Shown: positions 1-29,297 of the stretch, one piece after another
Layout: the number at the start of each line of letters is the position of its first letter
Numbering within the stretch: position 1 is the stretch's first letter
Assembly: GCA_036873755.1 (NCBI GenBank)
Contig: JAVTVY010039265.1
Coordinates: 1-64,000, forward strand
Length of the DNA: 64,000 bases
Origin: Hanleya hanleyi
Lineage: Eukaryota > Mollusca > Polyplacophora > Lepidopleurida > Hanleyidae
Reading direction: 5' to 3'
Notes under the pieces: model-generated
Told to the model about the DNA's origin: nothing
Database searches by the model: none
Seen by the model: the letters and a program-made list of their open reading frames with translations, nothing else
Position numbers and translations under genes: made by a program

Positions 1-735
1 CATACCCTTGGGCCACCGCGCATGCACAGAATGACCCTAATTCAAACCCACACCCAGTCCATTAGATGCCCCTTCATGAATGCTTCACTTTGATACCTCA
101 CTCGACCCCATCGGTCCACTAGGGGCTCCCCTAGCTCCAAAAAGGCTATTTTCATACCCTTCGGCCACCGGGCATGCGCAGAATGCCTATATTTCAACCC
201 TACACCCAGTCCATCAGATGCCCCTTCACATAAGCTTCACTTTGATACCTTACTCGACCCCATTGGTCCATTAGGGGCTCCCCTAGCTCCAACACGTCTA
301 TTTTCATACCCTTGGGCCACCGCGCATGCGCAGAATGCCGATATTTCAACCCCACACCCAGTCCATCAGATGCCCCTTCACATAAGCTTCACATCGATAC
401 CTCACTCGACCCCATTGGTCCATTAGGGGCTTCCCTAGATGCCAAAACGTCTATTTTCATACCCTTGGGCCACCGCGCATGCGCAGAATGACCCTAATTC
501 AACCCCACACCCAGTCCATTAGATGCCCCTTCATGAATGCTTCACTTTGATACCTCACTCGACCCCATCGGTCCACTAGGGGCTCCCCTAGCTCCAAAAG
601 CTATTTTCATACCCTTCGGCCACCGCGCATGCGCAGAAGGCCGATATGTCAACCCCACACCCAGCCCATTAGATGCCCCTTCACATAAGCTTCACTTTGA
701 TACCTCACTCGACCCAATCGGACCATTTTATCTAG
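1..735. repeat. Satellite-like tandem array, about 152-bp unit
   Basis: About five head-to-tail copies are visible. The block starting CATACCCTT recurs near 1, 153, 305, 458 and 608, so the period is 150-153 bp. Each unit carries a CpG-rich palindromic motif close to GCGCATGCGCAGA and a block TTTGATACCTCACTCGACCC. The array is cut by the left window edge and its last unit breaks down near 730. Short ORFs inside repeat with the same period and are not genes. The GCGCATGCGC motif resembles an NRF1 site, but that is only a resemblance. Confidence 0.9.
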
Positions 736-899
736 GGACTACTTTTTCTCCGCGGAAGCTTTTTCCCGAGACCGAATCACCGCCAAAACCGCGGCCAGAC
801 CGCATCACCGCGGATGAATACATCCTGAATACATCCCCTGCAACAATTGGAACTCTCCTGGATTGGAGGTAGCTTTTGGTCTTTCTGCCGGAACTATAC

Positions 900-2040
900 T
901 GCACTTGACCTCTGTGACCCTCCCGTGACCTCCCTAATATGCAAATTTCTGAGGTCAATTGGCCTCATTTTACCCTTTGTATACTACTGGCATATGGGTC
1001 AAACAAGTTTAGTAGGGTATCTCTATACGATATCTTACGATATGGAAAATGACATGGGTGATCAAATGGTTATGGAAAGGTCCCTTTAGCTATACAATAT
1101 TGTCCGATGCTACAGTTGTAGCCTATCCACGAATATACGCGGTTAAAGAATGTATGGTGTTCTATTTCGGTCATTTTTGCGTCGCGCGTCGCAGTAGACG
1201 GGAAGGGCGACGTCGCTCTATCCCAGTGTGTGGCTATTCCATCTCCGTGTGTAAATTTCGGCTTGAATGTACTTAGTTTTTCATTTTTGCCCGTGGGTTT
1301 TTTAAAATTTCTGTTAAAATATTTGAATATATGACATACATCAATTGTGTAATTCAACAGCGTTATTAATGGCGAATTATTTCAGTATACCGCAAATAAA
1401 CTATAATTAATACGTAGATATGCTAAATATCATTTTATATTTATCTCTTTGCAGATCCGAGTTGTCCGAATTATCGGGAATAGGAGACCTGGACATGTTC
1501 GTCTACAGATCTCTCCGTTGTCCGTCACGTCGCGTTCTTGTGATGTTAAGAGATAGAACGCGCCGCGACGTCGCACTTTCCGTCGCGCGTCGCTTTTATC
1601 AACGCGACGCGATGGGCCCATGAGTGGTAATGGTTGGTGCATATCACTAAGAAACCTAATGTCATACACAAACAGATTCATTTATACCTTACCGATACTT
1701 TACCAGTACAGCCTGGCCTGGACGCGATATTACCAGCATGAAACATGGAAGAAGTATACATGTCTTATGACAAGAGGACATGTCTTATTATTTGAGGGGA
1801 TGGAGAGATGACCCGTAAATGGGCCCTGAGTGTGACAATTCCATTCAAAGTTTCTCAAATTTGACTATACATATCGCATGATGATAGCAAAATACGAGCG
1901 TAGAGTGCAAGATCTATGGAGTTACGTTTCGTAACTTGTGTGTAATTTCGCGGATTTACGGATTTGATATTTTTGGAACATCATGATGTCTTGCCGTCAC
2001 CATTGAAAACTGTTGACCGCTTCTCTCTTGCAGAAAACTA
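900..2040. other. Non-coding stretch with a CpG-rich inverted repeat (about 1185-1600)
   Basis: No credible gene is seen. Within it, CpG-rich segments near 1185-1225 and 1552-1600 are imperfect reverse complements, both containing GCGACGTCGC, and enclose about 330 bp of AT-richer sequence. This looks like the terminal inverted repeats of a small non-autonomous DNA element. No target-site duplication was identified, so the ends are approximate. Confidence 0.45.
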
Positions 2041-2259
2041 GCCTATGTTAATTTGGTGCTACTACTGTTATATGGAATGGAAATTCTTTCTTGGACGACA
2101 GCTGAATATTGAATGACGGACTAGACGCTTGTATTACGGTATATATATCTTTGACCTTGTATACTGAGGTGGATATATCTTTGACCTTGTATATTGAGGT
2201 GGACCTTGGGCCTAGACGTGGACCATGCAATTTATCCAAAGAAAAATCGTTTGACTGTG

Positions 2260-3240
2260 GCGTCATCTGAGATGCCATCAGTAGTAGAGAAAGCGCAGAT
2301 ACGCTTGGATCCGCACTTGGGACACGTCTAAACAACAACATGGGCGTTCTATAGAACACTCTCGTTGTGTAGAGTCATACAGTCTCTATGGTAATGTGGT
2401 CATGGTCTGGCTCTGACGTCGTATGTCGTGCGCACGCGGGGAATATTAGAGAAAGCCCAGATACGGACTAGATTCATACCAACATCCCTATGCACTCGCC
2501 CATAGTGCCGGGAATGTTATATTGAGGCTCCCGTTGGGAACAGGGTCCTGGCCGTCATAGAACCAGTGATACGAGCATGCGCGCTCGGAGAGTAGTGGAG
2601 AAAGGCCATTTTCGGAGGCACCTGGGAGCTTTATTCGGGTGATGTCGGCACATATATGTCGACATGTGTCGTGCTTGGTATCCTATTGAAATTCCTGTTG
2701 TGCAGAATACACTGGTTTTGTTCACTGGTGATAGGCGCATGTTCAGGGAAGTAGCAGAAAGAGAGTATTTCCCAATTGACGCATGCGCATGGTGTGGGCT
2801 GTATTACCTTGGTTGTAAGCAGTACACAGTGTATAGTCAATGTACATCAAGTAGACCAAATAGACGCATCGTTATGACGTCACCGGTCACGTGACTGGTG
2901 TCAGCAGTAGAAGAGAAAGCGTTCGGATGCGCACTCGGGATTAGACACATATCTACAACCTTCAAATACTAGGACATACGACTAGTGACATGTGAGGGTG
3001 GTGATATGTCCTCGTTGAATACAGACTCCTGGTCGTCGTACAGCCAGTAATACACAGATACGTACTAGGTGGTTGTAGAGAAAGGACATTTTCGGATGCG
3101 CATGGAAGACTTTTGAGGCGATGTGGGTCACACTTGGTCCAATTGCGTCAAGCTTGGTGTCCTATTAAGCTCTTGTTGCGTAGAAGTGGTTGTCTGATGA
3201 GACGATCATGCACAGTCGGAGTGTAATGGAGCAAAGGCGA
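2260..3240. repeat. Degenerate duplicated segment
   Basis: A motif reading roughly GTAGTAGAGAAAGCGCAGAT or GAGAAAGGNCATTTTCGGA recurs near 2275, 2450, 2595, 2910 and 3080. The stretches near 2590-2760 and 3070-3240 are diverged copies of each other, sharing blocks such as CTTGGTRTCCTATT. An inverse copy of the first motif lies near 5845-5875. The region therefore looks like an old tandem duplication of a repeat; no gene is supported. Confidence 0.5.
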
Positions 3241-3789
3241 TTGAGATGGGAATATAGATAGAGATTTTCATCAGTAGGACTAGCATATGAAGCATATGTG
3301 TATAACAGAAGAGAGGGAAAATTTTATTTGACGTCGCGTTCAGCAAATTACAGTTATATGGCGACGAACAACATATATCTCTATCTAAAGATCAAATATC
3401 TAACAACAAAATTACATCACAAATCAGTCGTTGTCGAACATATCTCTTACGAGACTTTCCACTCAATGCTCGTGGTGTCCTCTGAATACAACCACCATGT
3501 TAACATAACAAACATATCACAAATCAATCGTTGTCAAAGAACCTGATGCTGATCCTTGACCTGAGACCGAAGTGACGCCATCGGCGGAGATGACATCATC
3601 ATTAAATGATGTCTTCGCCGATGGTGAAGTCATCGCACGCATGTACGCTAGCATGCTGGTTCTGCTGGTGGCCTCGGGCACCCCATTGGCGCTAGAGCTC
3701 AAGCAGCACCGACAGACGTGCTCGCATGCATGCAATGATGGAACTAATGGAGATGACGTCACTTCTGTCGATGGCGTCACATCCGCTTA
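3241..3789. other. No supported gene
   Basis: Two overlapping short ORFs on opposite strands between about 3517 and 3790 arise because the stretch is partly self-complementary (repeated GATGACGTCA and GATGGCGTCA words). Nothing else recognisable was seen here. Confidence 0.4.
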
Positions 3790-3857
3790 GGACATCACTT
3801 CCACGCGCAGACAGTCCAAACGCGGGCGGGCGCCTTTGACCACTCGGCCATCCTGAC
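3790..3857 (-). repeat. tRNA-Leu-like 5' half (tRNA-derived SINE head or pseudogene)
   Basis: Reading the minus strand from 3857, the sequence begins GTCAGGATGGCCGAGTGGTC, then AAAGGCGCC. This matches the acceptor and D-arm region of a tRNA-Leu, including the A-box style TGGCCGAGTGG at 3831-3850. No B box (GGTTCGANTCC) follows at the proper distance, so it cannot be an intact tRNA gene. It is best read as a fragment of a tRNA-derived repeat. Confidence 0.5.
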
Positions 3858-4069
3858 AGGAAATTAGGCGGTTTGTCTAAAAGGGGAATTCCCACCGAAA
3901 GACGAGTACAACATTTATGAACTAACAATAGATCGCCTGCTATGATATGGGGAAATCCAAGGGGCCGTGGCGTACACATTGGAACGGTCTCAGACAGGTT
4001 AGACCACATTAAACTGGTTTGAATCAGTTTGATCCGGTTGTTCTAAAAATAGATCGCTACCTATTGTGC

Positions 4070-4077
4070 TATAAAAG
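4070..4077 (+). promoter_or_regulatory. TATA box upstream of the small zinc-finger ORF
   Basis: TATAAAAG lies 51 bp before the ATG at 4128. A possible initiator, TCATCAGA, lies about 25-30 bp further on, the usual TATA-to-start spacing. Functional use is inferred. Confidence 0.4.
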
Positions 4078-4127
4078 CGAGCATTCTGGCCCGTTTCATC
4101 AGACACCCTTTCAACCACTACGTCACG

Positions 4128-4277
4128 ATGTTCACCTGTACCACCTGCTCGAAGCCACTTAAATGTCTGCACGACTTACAACGCCATGAATTTGACAACC
4201 ATGACGTTGTCGCCCTGCGTACCTGTACGACCTGTGGGAAGATATTTAATCATGTTGAGAGTTTACCCTGCAATTAA
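4128..4277 (+). CDS. Small ORF with a C2H2 zinc finger (49 aa, probably a remnant)
   Basis: The ATG at 4128 opens a 49-codon frame ending in TAA at 4275-4277. Residues 4-25 fit a classical C2H2 finger: Cys4-X2-Cys7-X12-His20-X4-His25. A second Cys33-X2-Cys36-Gly-Lys-Ile-Phe start follows, but the frame stops before its histidines, so the second finger is broken. A TATA box precedes the ORF at ordinary promoter spacing. Short proteins opening with a C2H2 finger occur in several mobile-element families, and the surroundings are repeats, so the truncated front of a larger element gene is plausible. Alternatives are a degenerate cellular gene or an exon whose continuation I did not find. No specific function is assigned. 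Confidence 0.4.
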   Translation: MFTCTTCSKPLKCLHDLQRHEFDNHDVVALRTCTTCGKIFNHVESLPCN

Positions 4278-4774
4278 CGTTGGCATAATGAGGCACCCAA
4301 GTATCAATTGTAGAAATTGCTTCAAACTCCAGTCAGTTGAGGCGTCACTTCCAGGCTTAAGGATAGCTATCCCGTTAGAGGCAGTTTTTGCACTCCCGTG
4401 ACAATTTATCTTCCGTATCAATGAATATACAAGATAACCACAATAAACTATATATTTTATGAAAGCGAACATCGTAGGGATTCCAACCATATGTATAACC
4501 GACGCTGCTACTGTTCAATTTAAAAAAATTCAAATGAAGACAATAGCGTCCATTTTCAATTGAAATTTCATGAAAACTGTTTACCTTGTTTCAACTTTGA
4601 TGGTATACCTTGATAGGAGACAACTCGAACTAGTAAACTGTATCTCATTTCTTAAAGTTTTGCCTGGTTTTGTTTTTACAGTTATTTTATAAAAATAAAT
4701 TGAAAAAAATCGTACTATTTTACGGTAGTTTGTCTCAAAAGTTGAATAATTAAAAAACTAATCCTTACTTACAA
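4278..4774. other. AT-rich non-coding stretch
   Basis: No gene, RNA or clear repeat structure was recognised between the small zinc-finger ORF and the repeat element that follows. Confidence 0.4.
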
Positions 4775-5636
4775 CGAGAGATCCTGAAGGATCTTGGCGC
4801 CCACCATTGTCCGATAATTGTAGGCTAATAACAAGAGGATCTTTTTGTCCATTGTTACTAAGAACGAACGATTGATTTGTAATTTTGTTTACAGAATTTC
4901 GAATCTGAGCGAAAAAGATCGAAAAGGGACACTGGAAAACACCAAGATATAATCTTTCTAAGTTTCAGGATTTTCAAGGTTTCTAGAAACTGTTCTTATG
5001 TCGGTTGTTATAGTACAAGAGAAATGAGCAAAGTTAGTCTGAAAGTGAATGTATATGTACGGAGGATCCTTCGTCTTCGTTTTGTAGTATTTTTATTTTA
5101 TTTTTTTTTTTGCACATGTCATCATTGGGTACTGGAAGCGAAGACAAATCTCTTTGACACTTTGGCATGAGCTATGAAACATACTTAAGATTTTATAATT
5201 AGGAACGAATGCTAATTCTGTTCTGTTTACTGAGCTAGTTTGAGATATCTCTTTTAAGATACCATGCTCGAAAATAGTAAGATGGTACAATACTTAATAC
5301 TGAAGGGATCCGGTCCGCGCAGTAATATTGAAACTTCGAAAGTGTCTGAATCCTGATTATCTCCCTTGGATCGAAACATGCAGTAGTCTACAGTTGTCGA
5401 GTTGTGATGTTGTGTCACAAGAGTGACGTCCCTTCATGTAGCCGACCCGCCGGCAGATGCACCGCTAGACCCCAAGGGGAACCTGTGTGCCAAATTTCAG
5501 AAAGATCCACGCAGTAGTTCCTGAGAAATCGCGATAACAAGAATTGTTTACAGACGGACGACTGACGGACGACTAACTGACTGACTGACGACGGACGACG
5601 GACCACGGACCAAAAGTGATTTGAACAGCCCACCAT
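4775..5636 (-). mobile_element. Tandem-core element, family B, copy 0 (less than one core unit)
   Basis: Read on the minus strand this copy has the same order as the copies at 12849-18440 and 20611-22775: a GTGGGCTGTTCAAATCAC leader, a GTCC/GTCGTCC-rich microsatellite (about 5550-5610), part of one core unit (GATTTCTCAGGAACTACTG), a unique block with TCCGCGCAGTA, and a right end with the hairpin AAGATCCTTCAGGATCTT. It shows what the family looks like without an amplified core. The order microsatellite, tandem core, palindromic end is that of bivalve pearl/HINE-type non-autonomous elements; membership is inferred from architecture. Confidence 0.7.
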
Positions 5637-6129
5637 GAAAAAAAGTGAGATTCTTGTACTAGATCAATTTTCAGCTGCACAAATGCTTGGACATTTAGCA
5701 TACATTACTTGGACAATACCTTTTAACACGATACCAAACCGGACACATTTTGACCAATTATGCCCCACATCTTCCCCAAGAAACGGGGAGCCCATAGTGT
5801 TTTGTAGGGTGTAGGTAGGTGTCTGGTCTCGAATACGCATCCGAGCTTATCTGCGCTTTCTCTACTACTAGATCACACAGCGCGATTATAACAAGCAGCC
5901 AGAGGATGCTATGTCCCCCGCCAAAATGGCAGCAATATTTATAAGCGCTGTCGGTTTCAGAAGATATTCATGAGGATGGCAACAGCTACTTCACAGGCGT
6001 AAGAAGCAGAGGGGTCTTTCCACCTTCCCAGGTTTTGAGATCAACTCCGAATGGCTGACTGAATGTTGATTCCTACTGTAATATATTTTCTTTACCATGT
6101 AGCATGAAAATTATGTAACCGAAATGCAA
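5637..6129. other. Unassigned intergenic sequence
   Basis: No gene recognised. Near 5845-5875 lies an inverse copy of the GTAGTAGAGAAAGCGCAGAT motif seen around 2275. Confidence 0.4.
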
Positions 6130-7800
6130 CCCCAAGAGACAACTCATGGCATATTATCTGCAAACTAAATTTGACAAGGATATGAAGGCATCCTCAACCT
6201 ATTGCCCAGAAACCAAATTTAGACTTTGCCACAAGGAGTCACCACCTGTAGGTGCAAGCAGGCAAAACACAATCCCAAATGACATCTCATGTCATGGTAT
6301 CGGCATATGAACTTTGAGACTCTGAAGAGGGGTCAAGTTATTGTCGGTACTTGATGCCCACCGGTGTTCATGTTATTTGGGGCGGGTCACATATGAATAC
6401 AAAATTTGAGAATAATCTGATGAGCAGTTGCCAAATTATTGCCCGGAAACAAATTTTTCCACCAGGAGACGCCACCTGTAGGCAGAAGCGGGAAAAATAC
6501 AATCCCAAGGAACATGGTATCGTGGGGACATCTGCATACCAAATTTGAGAAGAATCCTATGAGGGTCCTCAAGTTATTGCCCAGAAACCAAATTTAGATT
6601 TTGACACCAGGTGACGCCACCTCTAGGTGCAAGTCAGTGAAATGCATTATCAAGCGACATCTTATGTCATGGTACATTCAAACAAAATTTGAGAAGAATC
6701 CGATGGTCAGTTCTCAAGTTATTACCCGAAAACGAATTTGTGATGTTGCCACCAGGTGGCGCCACCTGTGAGTGAAAGGCAATCCCAAGCAACAGCTCCT
6801 GGCATGGTAAATGCATGCCAAATTTGAGAAGAATCCGATGAGCCGCAACGTTTCTCATGTTACCCAGAAAGGTACATATGTAGGATATTTCAAAGAAATT
6901 CGACAAATTGTTTATCACTTGCAGCATGGAATAATGGAATGAACTCTAGTGGCGCCACCTCCGGATGGATTTTGCTGAAACGCATCACCAACAGTGTTTT
7001 GTCGCAGGGAATGCATTTACCAAATTTCGAAGAAATCCGACAAATTGTTCGAAAGTTATCGCTCGAGAAGGATTTGAACAAACATGAACGGACATGCATT
7101 AAAGATTGGAACAAGACCCAGTGGCGCCACCTACAGGCGGATCTTGTTGAAACGTAATTCCAGCAACGTCTTGTCGCAAAGAATGCAGATGCCAAATTTC
7201 GGAGGAATCCGACAAAGCATTTAGGAGTTATCGCTTACGCAGTATTTGCACGGACATGCACTAAATATTGGAACAAGACCCAGTGGCGCCACCTACAGGC
7301 GGATCTTGCTGAAACGTAATACCAACAGACGTCTTGTCGCAAAGAATGCAGATGCTAAATTTCGGAGGAATCCGACAAAGCATTTAGGAGTTATCGCTTA
7401 CGAAGTATTTGCACGGACATGCACTAAAGATTGGAACAAGACCCAGTGGCGCCACCTACAGGCGGATCTTGCTGAAACGTAATACCAAGAGACGTCTTGT
7501 CGCAAAGAATGCAGATGCCAAATTTCGGAGGAATCCGACAAAGCATTTAGAAGTTATTGCTTACGAAGTATTTGCACGGACATGTCCGTGCATGCACGGA
7601 CACATAGAAGCAAGACCCCAGTGGCGCCACCTACAGGCGGATCTTGCTGAAACGTAATACCAAGAGACGTCTTGTCGCAAAGAATGCAGATGCCAAATTT
7701 CAGAGGAATCCGACAAAGCATTTAGAAGTTATTGCTTACGAAGTATTTGCACGGACATGTCCGTGCATGCACGGACACATAGAAGCAAGAACCATTTTAA
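6130..7800. repeat. Tandem array A, diverged then homogeneous units of about 130-180 bp
   Basis: Units contain the block GGCGCCACCT and, on the minus strand, a GGATTCCTCTGAAATTTGGCA-like segment. From 6130 to about 7100 the units are strongly diverged. From about 7110 to 7800 they are nearly identical with a period near 163 bp; the last two are lengthened by a palindrome GGACATGTCC followed by GTGCATGCAC. Several short ORFs repeat with the unit and are artefacts. The homogeneous part suggests recent unequal exchange or amplification next to an older part. Confidence 0.85.
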
Positions 7801-8111
7801 AGTCCCCGGCCGCGTTGCGGCGGGGGACAATAAAAGTGATGAGTTATAATAACATGGAGCTGTATTGGCTCGAACAAAATGCTGGTCATTCATTCAATAC
7901 AAGCAACAATGTGATCAGAAACAATTCAGTGCCGGTATCATAAATAAAATCTGAAAGTATATCTGCATCTGATCTGGGACGAGTATAATATTCGTCCCAG
8001 ATCTGATACAGATGCAGCTGTAACGGAATGTCCGGTATCATAAATGTTTTTTCCCCCAAAAGCATACAACATAAGTCCGTAAACGGTAAGATCGTAGTCC
8101 GTAGTGTAGAA

Positions 8112-8143
<32 letters not shown>

Positions 8144-8270
8144 CACGCCACGTTTGGTGAATATGAATAATATGTTTCAACGCATTAACTCGACAAGATA
8201 ATTATATAAAATTCTGGAAATAAAAATAAAGTACCGTACAGCCCTGACGTACGGCGTTACAGATTCAGAT
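7801..8270. other. Non-coding stretch with a hairpin and a (TA)n microsatellite
   Basis: An inverted repeat near 7963-8016 pairs TGATCTGGGACGA with TCGTCCCAGATC. It is flanked by two copies of CCGGTATCATAAAT (near 7932 and 8032), suggesting a tiny insertion or slipped duplication. A (TA)n run occupies roughly 8111-8138. No gene is seen. Confidence 0.6.
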
Positions 8271-8281
8271 TCGTTTATTGG

Positions 8282-8338
8282 TTAGCTCTGGTATAGCCTT
8301 GTTCTATAGTAGTATGGAACAAGGCTAAACCAGAGCTA
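8282..8338. mobile_element. 57-bp foldback element with an 8-bp target-site duplication
   Basis: Two arms, TAGCTCTGG...CCTTGTTC and GGAACAAGG...CCAGAGCTA, are near-perfect reverse complements separated by about 11 bp. The unit is flanked directly by TTTATTGG at 8274-8281 and again at 8339-8346. An 8-bp duplication is typical of hAT insertions, so this may be an extreme internal-deletion hAT MITE. Class assignment rests on duplication length alone. Confidence 0.6.
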
Positions 8339-8639
8339 TTTATTGGTGCGCATAGAGGCTCGAATTGTTTCATGAGTTTTACGTTTATTGTGTTATGAGT
8401 ATAACAGGGAAATTAAAACATCATCGTTAACATTCGAGAGAGAGAGAGAGAAAAAAAAACGTAGACTGGGTTACGAAGCTCAACCTGTAATCACCTGGGT
8501 CATCTATTCGCAGTAAGACTTATGGATGGCGAAGTGAACGCAAATGTACTAAGCTTTGTCGTAGATAAGAGGGGAGGTAACCCGGTTATTTTAGTTACTT
8601 CCCTTGAATATAATCTGCAAAAATCCGCCAGATAGCCCC

Positions 8640-8647
8640 ACTTCCGG
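8640..8647 (-). promoter_or_regulatory. ETS/GABP-like site upstream of ATG12
   Basis: The plus strand reads ACTTCCGG inside CCCCACTTCCGGGG, so the minus strand carries CCGGAAGT, the core ETS site typical of TATA-less housekeeping promoters. It lies 80 bp before the ATG12 start codon, so it may instead be in the 5' UTR. Function is inferred. Confidence 0.4.
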
Positions 8648-8726
8648 GGAAAATGAAAGCAGAAAGCAGATTTTGTGGATCAGCTGTGACTGTGTTTATT
8701 TTAAATTGAGAAGGCAGGGCACAAGA

Positions 8727-26523
<17,797 letters not shown>

Positions 26524-27420
26524 CATGCCTGTGTAAGTAGATATTTCAGAAGGTGGATCCCTTGCACAACTACATGGATTGGAGGTATGTGCCATCAGGA
26601 CAGTTGACCACATTCCAGTGATGGCTGAAACTGCTGTGAACCTTCAACTTCTTGTGGCTTAACTTGAACTAATACAGCAAGTGATCAATGAAACAAAACA
26701 TTTTGATGAAGACTTCTTGTGCTTGGGTAGTCTGGATTCACATACAAGTGTCAATCAGTCTGACATGCCAAACTACAGTGGAGCTACAGCCTCTGTGGAA
26801 CCTTGTGCTGTGTAAAGTTCAGAATCTACAAAACAGCAAGGGCATCGCTAGTGAGTGGGAATGACCTCCTCCCAGCACCCAACCATACTTATTTTCCCAT
26901 GTTGGGCAGCACAGTTATGAACTCTCTAATCATTAAGCATAGCAAATGACCCCCTGTTAAGAAATCCTGGTGACATCCATGAACAGTCGATCAAACTGTA
27001 TATGTGGAACCTTTGAGTTTCTTATGGAATCAATCCTGCAAATGGAAGCCTTGTGTAGTGTACATAATCTGAGAAATCCTGCGACAGAGATCGAAATTAG
27101 CAGTTGAAGGACCAGTAGATTTTCACATCCACTAGTCGTTCTGGGTATATAATTTATATAAGAGGTGATACCGATTTTCAACGTGTCTTCACATGTTAGC
27201 ATATGGAACAATGGCCGACCACATCCCCATTTGCTACTATTGGAAATCTCGTAAATTCACGTCACTTCGTCTTACGTATATGCTGCTGATAAAACTTCCA
27301 ACAGGCAAAAGGGAAATAAACTGTTTCTCATTTGAAATTTCAGATCTTATTCTGAATGTCTTGTCTAGGTTCAGGGTGAATGTCGGATGAATGTGTCTAC
27401 AAGCAGTATACTGATATTAT
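26524..27420. other. ATG12 3' flank and probable 3' UTR
   Basis: No further coding exon is seen. The first canonical AATAAA downstream that I noted is at 27315-27320, which would give a 3' UTR of about 0.8 kb. The exact end cannot be fixed from sequence. Confidence 0.35.
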
Positions 27421-27427
27421 CTTTCAT

Positions 27428-27870
27428 GTTTTTACCCCTCCGCCCATAGGGCTGTGGGGTCTTGTTGTTGCCATGTACGTACGTCCGTCCGTCCGTCAAC
27501 ATATTCTTGTCCGCTGAATATCTGCAGATCTATTAAGTCGGGCTTGACCAAACTTTGGTGAGAGCTTCCTGAATGTTGACTCATGAAATGATTAGATTTT
27601 CAGATAGCTATGATGATTTCATGATTTTTAATTATTTTTTTTAATTATTTATTGATGGCTCAGCTTTTGCACTGTTAACTATGCCCATCAACATGTTCTT
27701 GTCCGCTGAATATCTGCAGATCTATCAAGTCGGGCCTGACCAAACTTCGGTGAGAGCTTCCTGAATGTTCACTGATGAAATGATTAGATTTTCAGATGGC
27801 TATGATGATTTCATGATTTTTAATTATTTTATTATTATTATTTATTGATGGCTTATCTTTTGCCCATCGG
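27428..27870 (+). mobile_element. Small tandem-core element, family D
   Basis: A leader TTTTACCCCTCCGCCCATAG is followed by GGGCTGTGGGG, a (GTCC)n run, and two units of about 192 bp (27504 and 27696) with CCGCTGAATATCTGCAGATC and GACCAAACTTTGGTGAGAG. The leader resembles that of family E at 29300. Intergenic. Confidence 0.65.
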
Positions 27871-28189
27871 GAACCCTTTGTTGCATGTTTCATTGTGAAT
27901 TTTGAAGGTTCCCTGATACAAGAAAGCCTGGTCCATTCAAGATTCAATTTATTTCCCTTTTATTTCCCATTTATCTGCGAGCTTACATGCTACACTTGTT
28001 CAACCTATGCACTACCCTCGGGAGGATTTCCCACCCTTGGGGCACTAAATGCTATTGGACTTTTTCCTATCCACAGCTTCTCAGCTTCATGTAATATGTA
28101 TGAGATGCAGTGTACATTGTTTTTTCACACACACATGCAGAATTACCTAAAATTTATTCCTTTATAGTAATAACTAACAGGTTGGGGAC
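27871..28189. other. Unassigned intergenic stretch
   Basis: No supported gene. A 90-codon ORF here has no recognisable motif. Confidence 0.35.
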
Positions 28190-28720
28190 ATTATTTTATT
28201 TCAGAAGTACAAGAGGAAATAACCGGCACGGGGTTCTTGCAGCATCGAACCCCTGTTAGGTTTGAATTTCGCGTCGCCTTAAATGAAAAACATTTTTCAA
28301 GGGTAAAATTTTGCTACATCGATTTATCGGAAAGATTTTGCACAAACCATATTTTATTCAGAAGTATAATATGAAATAACTGGCAGGGGAATCCCTGCAG
28401 TATTGAACCCCTGTTAGTTTGAATTTCGCGTCGCCTTAAATGAAGGACAACATTTTTCTTCAATTTTGCTATTAAATCATTCTAATCCACATTATACGAT
28501 TTATCCTACAGCTTTTGCACGAAACATATTTTATTTCAGAAATATAATATGAAATAACTGGCAGGGCAATCCCTGCAGTATCGAACCCCTTTTAATTTGA
28601 ATTTCGCTTCACCTTAAATGAAGGACAACATTTTTCTTCAACTTTTCTTCAGCTGTTAAATCATTGTATTCTACATCATATGATTTATCCTAAAACTTTT
28701 GCATGAACCATATTTGTGGC
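28190..28720. repeat. Three tandem units of about 157-178 bp
   Basis: The block TTTATTTCAGAAGTA, then GAAATAACYGGCA, TGCAG, and TTGAATTTCGCGTCGCCTTA recurs three times (anchor positions 28202, 28359 and 28537), with progressive divergence. No GTCC leader is adjacent, so its relation to the other arrays is unclear. Confidence 0.8.
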
Positions 28721-29295
28721 CACACATTTAACTGGTACAACATAAAGCTTCAATTTTTGTTACCAAACATGTGACTGTACCTTGGAAATTATGTAAAACG
28801 AGTGATTAGGAGAGCCAATTTTAGCCTCAGTTTGCATATCTGGAGCTTATGCCCCCCACCCAAATAATGATAATGGTGGGCTTGTGTCAATCATTGTGAT
28901 TCTATATTAACTTATCACACTTGTGCAATGCATAAATTGCCACTGATAAAGCTACACTTTCTTGCATGCTGTAATTCCAGCACACCACTCCCGTGAAAAC
29001 GAAGTCTATTATAGAAACCACACAAACTGTATCGGCAAGGCTGTATCCAGGGATTTTTTGCTGGTTCCGATCTCAAACTCCCAGTTCCTTTTCGTAATTC
29101 ATTATTGATGGTCCAATTGTTTCAGTGAATTTAGGCACAAAGAGCCTGTGATCAATCACAAAACAGAGGTTTATTAACATGAAATTCAATACCCAGCTAT
29201 GCAATGGGATCGATATTGAGGCTTCCAGAAGCTTTTTGTAGGAGTATTTCCTTCAGAGATCCTTTCAAATTGAACAACAACAACAACAGTTTCGT
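28721..29295. other. Unassigned intergenic stretch
   Basis: No gene recognised; an (AAC)n run lies near 29273-29287 just before the next element. Confidence 0.35.
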
Positions 29296-29297
29296 TT

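Noticed and set aside
3692..4009. 105-codon minus-strand ORF containing LSGWPSGQRRPPAFGL
   Set aside because: That peptide is the translation of the tRNA-Leu-like head, so the ORF is incidental.
8604..8726. Upstream in-frame extension of ATG12 by 41 codons
   Set aside because: The extension (starting MNIICKNPPD) has no family similarity, while the ATG at 8727 gives a normal ATG12 length and an A at -3.
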